This document shows, one piece after another, positions 59,092-64,000 of a stretch of DNA of 64,000 nucleotides. Within the stretch, counting starts at the first letter, position 1; each line of letters opens with the position of its first letter. Below the pieces are notes generated by a model. The model was not told the origin of the DNA and ran no database searches. It saw nothing but the letters and a program-made list of their open reading frames with translations. Origin of the DNA: Paraburkholderia aromaticivorans (lineage in GTDB: Bacteria > Pseudomonadota > Gammaproteobacteria > Burkholderiales > Burkholderiaceae); NCBI RefSeq assembly GCF_012689525.1, contig NZ_CP051515.1:2418001-2482000 (forward strand), given 5' to 3'. The position numbers and the translations under genes were made by a program.

Positions 59092-61410
59092 TCATATGCG
59101 CGTGACGCCCTGATTGACCAGCTCTTCGATGTGTTGCGCGTCGAAACCCAGCATCTCCAGCACCTCGCGGCTGTGCTCGCCAAGCGCGGGCGGCGCCCGC
59201 TCGATGACGAGCGGCAGGTCGTCGAAGTCCCAGAGCGCGCCGATCTGCTGCAGCGAGCCGTACACCGCGTGCCCATAGGTGGCATGCAGCCCGGCGGCGG
59301 CATGCTCGGCGCTGTCGAGGAACGCGTCGCTTTGCGATTCCAATGCGGGCTCGGCGGGTACGTCCGCTGCATGCAACTCGCCCAGCGCCGCCGCTACATC
59401 GAGCGCGGCAAACGTCGCTTCCGGTTCTTTGCCAGCGACCCGCGTGAAGGCGTCAGCTTCCGCTGCGCTCAGTGCCGCCACGGCGATCCACCCATCCTTG
59501 CAGCGATAGAGGCGATGCGTGGCCGCGATACCGTGCTGACCCGCGTCGAGATGCGCCATCGGCGTCAAGGCGCGCTCCTGATCGATCGCGATAGCCTCGC
59601 TCGCGGTCATCGTCATCGCGCCGAGCAGCGACGAGGCAACCGCCTGTCCCTCGCCGGTCCGCATGCGCGCAAGCTGCGCGAGCAACACCGCGAACACCGA
59701 CGACAAGGCCGCCAGATGATCGCCGACACCAAAGCGCAGCCAGCTCGGCGGATTGCCCTCTCCGCCCGATTCTGTCTCCCAGCCCACCGCTGCCTGCATC
59801 AACTGATCGAATCCCGGCCAATCGGCGCGCGGACCTTGCGGACCATACGAGCTGACATGCGCGCAGACGAGCGCCGGCTTGATCGCGCGCAACTGGTCGG
59901 GCGCGATGCCGAGCTTGCGCGCCGCCGGCAAGCGCACGTTGTGATGAACGATGTCGGCCCAGTTCGCGAGCGCCTCGATGACCGGTTTGCTGCCTTCGGC
60001 GCCGAGCTTCAGCGCGAGTCCGCGCTTGCCGCGCTGCGTGCCGGCGAACGCGCGTTCGAGGCGGCGCATCGCGTCCCCCGCTGGCGGCTCGACCTTGATG
60101 ACGTCGGCGCCGAGGTCGGCGAGCACCATGCAGGCAAACGGACCGGCGAGATAAGCACCGAGGTCCAGGACCTTGAGGCCTTCGAGGGGCGGACGTGAAG
60201 CAGCGAACGCAGCACCTGGCGCGTGCGCTGCGTTCGCGGCATAGAAATCCGCGCGAGCAGTCGCACTAAAACGATTCTTGTCCGACCAGCCGATATCGCG
60301 TGCTGCAATCGGCGCTTGCAAAGGTCCACGCACACGTGCTGGTGGATCGACGTGATAAGCCGGTCCGGGTTGAGACGTCTTGCCGAAAACCGGATCGTCC
60401 ACCCCGACTACATAGCCGTTGAGTCGCGCCTGTTCATCAGCGTAAATCTCGCCGAACGGCGCGGCGATCTGCGCGGCGACGTCGTGCGCCCAGAAATGTT
60501 CGACCCAGTCCTGCGCGTTGCGCGTGGCGATGATTTCCCGGTTCGCGCCGAAGTTGGGCGCGACATGGCTCGGCGGCCACTGCGCATTCGCGCGCGCCAC
60601 CTCGTCCGGACCCATAGCGGCAAGCGCCTCGGCCATCCACGGCGCGGCGTCGGGCGAGTAATGCACGTGAATCCAGCGGCCGTCCGCGCAGCGATGCAGC
60701 GGAATCGGCACGCTCTTGTCGAGTCCCTTGGCAAAAACAGGCGTGGGCTGCGCGGCGCGCGACCAGTGCATCGTCATCGGGACGAGCGCGGCTTGCGCGA
60801 GACTCGTGTGCGCGATGCCGCCATGCCCGTCACGTTCACGCGCGATCAGCCGCGCCATGACGCCGACCGCGCTCAGCCAGCTCGCGATCCAGCTTGCGAA
60901 CGGCATGCGGATAAATACGGGACCAGGCCGGTGCCCCGGCTGTTCGTCGAGAATGCCCAGACGCGCCAGCACCAACGTTTCGCGCACCGGCGCATCGGCG
61001 AGCACATGACGGCGCGGCCAGCCACCGACGCTCGCGACAACCAGCGCCGGATGGCGTTGCCGCAGTTGCGTGTCGTCCAGCAACCATGCGGCGGCTTCGG
61101 CGGGCGTGAGGTCGTGGACCAGCACATCCGCATCCGGCAACAAGCTATCGAGCAGATCGCGTTGGGCTGCGACGTCGCCATCGGTCACCCGGCGCTTGCC
61201 ACGATCGAGCACATGAAAGAGCGCCGCGTCGCGCTCGGACTCATGGCGTGGCCGCTCGATCTTCACGACGTCCGCGCCGGCTTCGGCTAGATACAGCGCG
61301 GTGGCGCTGCCTGCAAGTCCAGTGGCAAAGTCGATCACCTTCAGACCGGCTAGCAGACCCGGCTGCGTGTTTTGCGCCGGTTGTCCGGCGTCGCCTTGCA
61401 CGGCACTCAT
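59092..61410 (-). CDS. Tandem (fused) class III CoA-transferase, both catalytic Asp positions altered
   Basis: 772 residues from ATG 61410, about twice the family's usual length: a CaiB/formyl-CoA-transferase domain near residues 20-380 and a second, better conserved one from about 408 (PLEGLKVLDLGAYLAGPFACMVLADLGADVIKVEPP). Family members use an Asp to form an anhydride; here the equivalent positions are His201 (GIAHTSL) and Ala592 (QAVASSL). So a typical CoA transfer or racemase (AMACR) mechanism is doubtful unless another acid substitutes. Start overlaps the FAH stop. Function could be CoA binding, epimerisation or an unusual transfer. Confidence 0.87.
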   Translation of the reverse strand: MSAVQGDAGQPAQNTQPGLLAGLKVIDFATGLAGSATALYLAEAGADVVKIERPRHESERDAALFHVLDRGKRRVTDGDVAAQRDLLDSLLPDADVLVHDLTPAEAAAWLLDDTQLRQRHPALVVASVGGWPRRHVLADAPVRETLVLARLGILDEQPGHRPGPVFIRMPFASWIASWLSAVGVMARLIARERDGHGGIAHTSLAQAALVPMTMHWSRAAQPTPVFAKGLDKSVPIPLHRCADGRWIHVHYSPDAAPWMAEALAAMGPDEVARANAQWPPSHVAPNFGANREIIATRNAQDWVEHFWAHDVAAQIAAPFGEIYADEQARLNGYVVGVDDPVFGKTSQPGPAYHVDPPARVRGPLQAPIAARDIGWSDKNRFSATARADFYAANAAHAPGAAFAASRPPLEGLKVLDLGAYLAGPFACMVLADLGADVIKVEPPAGDAMRRLERAFAGTQRGKRGLALKLGAEGSKPVIEALANWADIVHHNVRLPAARKLGIAPDQLRAIKPALVCAHVSSYGPQGPRADWPGFDQLMQAAVGWETESGGEGNPPSWLRFGVGDHLAALSSVFAVLLAQLARMRTGEGQAVASSLLGAMTMTASEAIAIDQERALTPMAHLDAGQHGIAATHRLYRCKDGWIAVAALSAAEADAFTRVAGKEPEATFAALDVAAALGELHAADVPAEPALESQSDAFLDSAEHAAAGLHATYGHAVYGSLQQIGALWDFDDLPLVIERAPPALGEHSREVLEMLGFDAQHIEELVNQGVTRI

Positions 61411-62414
61411 GCCTCGACTTCCTGCACGACCGGCCGCACGATCCTGCTGCGCAAGATGCCAATCCCCTCCACGTCCAGCTCGACTACATCGTCCGGTTTC
61501 AGATAGCGGAGCTGTTCGAGTCCGCAACCGTTGCCGACCGTGCCCGAACCCAGGAACTCGCCCGGATGCAAGGTCTCAGAGCGAGAGATATGCGCAATCA
61601 CATCTTCGAATTGCCAGCGCATGTCGCGCGTGTTGCCGCGCCCCCATTCCTCACCATTGACGCGCGCGATCATCGTCAGATCGTAGGGGTCGCCGAGTTC
61701 ATCAGCGGTGACGAGACACGGGCCCATCACGTTCGCTGTGTCGAAGTCCTTGCCTTTGGCCGGTCCTAGCATGCCGCCCATTTCCGTGGCCTGAGCGTCG
61801 CGCGCGCTGATGTCGTTGAAGATCGTGTAGCCGTAGATGTGAGCCCGTGCGTTCTCGCGCGAGACGTCTTTCGCGCGCTGCCCGATGTAGCAGCCGAATT
61901 CCAGTTCGAAGTCGAGCAGCTGGCTATAGGCCGGCCAGATCACGTCGTCGTCGGGGCCGATCACGGCGAAACGGTTGCACTTGTAGTAGATCGGTTGACG
62001 GTTGAAGGTGTCGATCACGCGATCGTCGGCGCGCGTGTTCATCGCCTTCAGCGTCGCCTCCGGGTCGGGCGTGCGCAGGGCGCGTGCGCGGCGAGCCGCA
62101 GCGAAGCTCTGCCGCAGATGCAGTTCGAAGCACGAGCAGTCGCGCATCTGCGTGGGCGGTTGAATCGGTGCTAGCAATTTCACGGCGCTGCGTTCGCGCA
62201 CTGCGTCGGCGGGCGCGCGGGCCAGCAACGCGCGGGCTTCTTCGAGCAACGGATCGCCGCCGGTCAGCAACGCCTGCACGCTCGCCAACGCGACGCCGTC
62301 TCCGCCCCGTACGATGCGGCTCGCCTCGCGCAAATCCAGCACCGCATGGTCGTTGTCGAACAGCGCGCCCGAGCGCTGCGCGCCGTCGGCCAATTGAAAA
62401 GTCACGAGTCTCAT
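61407..62414 (-). CDS. Fumarylacetoacetate hydrolase-family protein (larger form)
   Basis: 335 residues from ATG 62414. It belongs to the larger FAH branch with an N-terminal SH3-like part (MRLVTFQLADGAQRSGALFDN), then DFELEFGCYIGQ metal strand, YGYTIFNDISARDAQ and a late GEFLGSGTVGNGCG loop like that of fumarylacetoacetase. C-C bond hydrolysis of a diketo acid is the usual reaction. Both ends overlap neighbours by 4 bp (hemerythrin and CoA-transferase), so this run is tightly coupled. Confidence 0.9.
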   Translation of the reverse strand: MRLVTFQLADGAQRSGALFDNDHAVLDLREASRIVRGGDGVALASVQALLTGGDPLLEEARALLARAPADAVRERSAVKLLAPIQPPTQMRDCSCFELHLRQSFAAARRARALRTPDPEATLKAMNTRADDRVIDTFNRQPIYYKCNRFAVIGPDDDVIWPAYSQLLDFELEFGCYIGQRAKDVSRENARAHIYGYTIFNDISARDAQATEMGGMLGPAKGKDFDTANVMGPCLVTADELGDPYDLTMIARVNGEEWGRGNTRDMRWQFEDVIAHISRSETLHPGEFLGSGTVGNGCGLEQLRYLKPDDVVELDVEGIGILRSRIVRPVVQEVEA

Positions 62415-62935
62415 CGGATGGCTCCGGCTTGAAGAGATGAATCGGGCACAGCGGCAGCGATGCCGGGTATGGCGCGTCGCAGTACGACCGGCAGGCCGCC
62501 ATGGGTGCGTTTGCTCATCCAGTGGGACAAGGCCGCGTCCATATAATCGGCGTGGCCGGGAAACCAGTCGGCGAGCGCCTGCGCCAGTTCGCGCGCAAGC
62601 TGGCAAGTGGCACCGTCGCGCAGCATCTGTGCAACTTCACGCACCGAGCGCAGAACCGCCGCATGTTCGTCCGCGTGGCACTGGGCGGCGGGAAATCCGG
62701 TGCGCTGCATCCACTGCTCTTCCTGCGCGAAATGCGCAACCGCATGCTTTTCGAAAGCCGCGAGCGTCTCAGGTACGGACGCTTCATCGCATCGCTGCAA
62801 AGCGGCGACACAATCGACGAACTCGTGATGCGTCTCGTCCATCGGCGCGAAGCCGAGCAGGAAACCGTCGTTCCAGCTCAGCGTGGCACCAGGCTGCCGC
62901 TGTGTGTTCAGGTCGGGAGACAGCGCGGCGCCCAT
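62411..62935 (-). CDS. Bacteriohemerythrin (diiron O2-binding protein)
   Basis: 174 residues from ATG 62935, which forms TAATG with the stop of the preceding SDR; its own stop overlaps the FAH start. All hemerythrin ligands fit: His36/37 (ETHHEF), His68 and Glu72 (HFAQE), His87 and His91 (HADEH), His128 and Asp133 (HADYMD). A single-domain O2 carrier or sensor with a ~45-residue C-terminal tail. It is embedded in a catabolic operon that ends with oxygenase genes, so local O2 supply or redox protection is plausible. I know of no described role for such a protein in terpenoid catabolism. Confidence 0.9.
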   Translation of the reverse strand: MGAALSPDLNTQRQPGATLSWNDGFLLGFAPMDETHHEFVDCVAALQRCDEASVPETLAAFEKHAVAHFAQEEQWMQRTGFPAAQCHADEHAAVLRSVREVAQMLRDGATCQLARELAQALADWFPGHADYMDAALSHWMSKRTHGGLPVVLRRAIPGIAAAVPDSSLQAGAIR

Positions 62936-63630
62936 TACACGCGCCCCGCTACCGGCAGACACGCGCCGGTCACCGCACTGGCATCGTCCGACAGCAGGAA
63001 TGCGATCACAGCGGCAAGCTTGTCCGCCGCGACCCAGCGCGACGTATCGGCGTCCGGCATATCCGCGCGATTCGCCGGTGTGTCGATGATGCTCGGCAGC
63101 ACCGCATTGACGGTGACGTTACGGTCTTTCAATTCCTCGGCCAGCGCCTCGGTGAGCCGCGCGACGCCGGCCTTCGACGCCGCATATGCGCCCATGCCCG
63201 CACCCGCTTTCAAGGCGGCCAGCGCGCCGACATTCACGATGCGCGCGCTCTTCTCGCGCAGCAGATACGCGAGGACTTCACGCGAAGCGATCGCCGCCGT
63301 GCGCACGTTCATCGCATAGAGACGGTCCCATGTTTCGATGCTGCCCGACTCCAGCGTTTCCCATGCGAAGCCGCCCGCGATGTTGACCAGCGCGTCGATA
63401 CCGCCGAGCCGCTCGGCGATCTGCCCGAACGCGTTCGAGGTACTGACTGCATCGCCGAGATCGACACCGCCGAATACCGCTTCGACACCATCGATCGCCA
63501 CGCTTGCCGCGCGATCCACCAGCGCGACGCGTGCCCCGCGCGCACTCAGTTCGACGCCGACCTGGCGCCCTAGCGCGCCAAGACCGCCCGTGACGATGAC
63601 CCTGCGATGGATAAGTTGATTGGTCGGCAT
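62935..63630 (-). CDS. Short-chain dehydrogenase/reductase (atypical serine)
   Basis: 231 residues. GGLGALGRQ cofactor motif, NIAG, and YAASK Tyr/Lys; the Ser position reads NVGALAAL, so Ser is replaced by Gly/Ala. C-terminus ASAVTGACLPVAGRV lacks the DGG end. First gene of the 12-gene minus run, 79 bp after the operator copy at 63710-63738, so probably a pathway dehydrogenase, but the substrate is unknown. Confidence 0.87.
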   Translation of the reverse strand: MPTNQLIHRRVIVTGGLGALGRQVGVELSARGARVALVDRAASVAIDGVEAVFGGVDLGDAVSTSNAFGQIAERLGGIDALVNIAGGFAWETLESGSIETWDRLYAMNVRTAAIASREVLAYLLREKSARIVNVGALAALKAGAGMGAYAASKAGVARLTEALAEELKDRNVTVNAVLPSIIDTPANRADMPDADTSRWVAADKLAAVIAFLLSDDASAVTGACLPVAGRV

Positions 63631-63709
63631 AAGAACGCCTGTCTCCTGTGTTTGACCGGGCTTCTGAGTGATTTCCCTGGCGGGAAAACCCTGCGCCGTT
63701 CTCGCTAAT

Positions 63710-63738
63710 TTAATACATTTTTCGCATTTCTGTTCATA
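63710..63738. promoter_or_regulatory. Island operator motif, site 9 (divergent promoter at window end)
   Basis: Left half TTAATACAT, 11-bp spacer ending GCATTT, right half CTGTTCATA; 6-7 of 9 matches per arm to the perfect copy. It sits between the 12-gene minus run (first start 63630) and the plus-strand Zn-ribbon gene (63797). Confidence 0.65.
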
Positions 63739-63796
63739 TATTATGGTGACATCAACACACGGTCAACTGCCAGGCAATACGAAATCAAGCGCATCC

Positions 63797-64000
63797 ATGC
63801 CGAGAAAACTTCCTCTTCTGACTGCTGAAACCGCGCCGTTCTGGCAAGGCGGTGAGCACGGCCTGCTCAACGTCTACCACTGCGATGCATGCCGCCGTCT
63901 GTTTCACCCGCCGGCGCCGATCTGTCCGCGCTGCATGTCGCGGGACGTCGGCGCAAAGCCGGTCTCGGGGCGCGGCAAGGTGGTCAGTTTCACGGTCAAT
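63797..64000 (+). CDS. Zn-ribbon/OB-fold (DUF35-like) protein, 3'-truncated
   Basis: 68 residues visible from ATG 63797 to the window edge. It shows the CDACRRLFHPPAPICPRC block (two CxxC knuckles) and then the start of an OB-fold strand, GRGKVVSFTVN. DUF35 proteins of this type usually sit next to a SCP-x/thiolase-like gene and complete its activity (as with ChsH2 and archaeal HMG-CoA synthase partners). A thiolase-like partner is therefore predicted just beyond the window. Confidence 0.85.
   Translation, partial: MPRKLPLLTAETAPFWQGGEHGLLNVYHCDACRRLFHPPAPICPRCMSRDVGAKPVSGRGKVVSFTVN

Noticed and set aside
1..64000. Insertion sequences, integrases, tRNA or CRISPR features
   Set aside because: I looked for transposase or integrase motifs, repeated arrays and tRNA-like cloverleafs and saw none that I could support.

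Overview
This 64 kb window is high-GC DNA from a beta-proteobacterium of the Burkholderia/Paraburkholderia group. That assignment is inferred from base composition, protein style and gene content, not from a marker gene. It is almost wholly a catabolic island with about 62 protein genes, mostly in tight same-strand runs. I see no rRNA, tRNA, CRISPR array, insertion sequence or phage gene.

The gene set matches, from memory, the abietane-diterpenoid (resin acid) dit clusters of Pseudomonas abietaniphila and Paraburkholderia xenovorans. It holds a two-subunit Rieske ring-hydroxylating dioxygenase (ditA1A2-like, 39946-41944) and a small iron-sulfur ferredoxin (ditA3-like, 10647-10877) divergent from an IclR regulator (ditR-like, 11224-12072). 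It also holds a type I extradiol dioxygenase (ditC-like, 8874-9824), two paralogous P450s (18563-19840 and 27552-28838), an MFS permease, and a large CoA-dependent beta-oxidation set. The dit names are recognition by content and context, not by alignment.

Layout. 1-3219: VOC protein, enoyl-CoA hydratase, SDR, hydrolase. 3173-5372: MarR regulator and DHA2 efflux pump, divergent. 5498-7869: SDR and MFS transporter. 10877-7987 (minus): ferredoxin, SDR, extradiol dioxygenase, FAH-fold hydrolase. 11224-18488 (plus): IclR regulator, amidohydrolase, three acyl-CoA dehydrogenases, crotonase, [2Fe-2S] ferredoxin. 18563-27319: P450, FAD oxidoreductase, TetR, then an AraC regulator and a LuxE-LuxC-SDR run. 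27552-31017: second P450, two poorly characterised proteins, glutathione peroxidase. 35169-31144 (minus): amidohydrolase, FAH protein, 3-hydroxyacyl-CoA dehydrogenase, thiolase. 35493-39856: TetR, acyl-CoA synthetase, SDR, DUF2889-like protein. 41944-39946 (minus): dioxygenase. 42121-50888: 3-hydroxyisobutyrate dehydrogenase-like protein, ALDH, LysR, then an RraA/FAH/ALDH/two-subunit TPP enzyme/hydrolase operon. 63630-50950 (minus): a 12-gene run with SDRs, hemerythrin, FAH, tandem CoA-transferase, an ACAD10/11-type kinase plus dehydrogenase pair, amidohydrolase, and two Rieske-oxygenase-like proteins. 63797-end: start of a Zn-ribbon/OB-fold protein.

Three observations stand out. (1) The two Rieske-like proteins at 50950-52998 have lost complementary halves of the active machinery: one lacks the Rieske cluster ligands and keeps the mononuclear-iron triad, the other is the reverse. 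(2) A 29-bp dyad (9-bp half-sites separated by 11 bp) recurs at nine promoters across the island, probably a common operator. (3) A LuxC/LuxE acid-reductase pair occurs without any luciferase genes. A plausible flow is import, P450 hydroxylation, SDR oxidation, ring dihydroxylation, extradiol cleavage, C-C hydrolysis or decarboxylation, CoA activation and beta-oxidation; the exact substrate order is inference.
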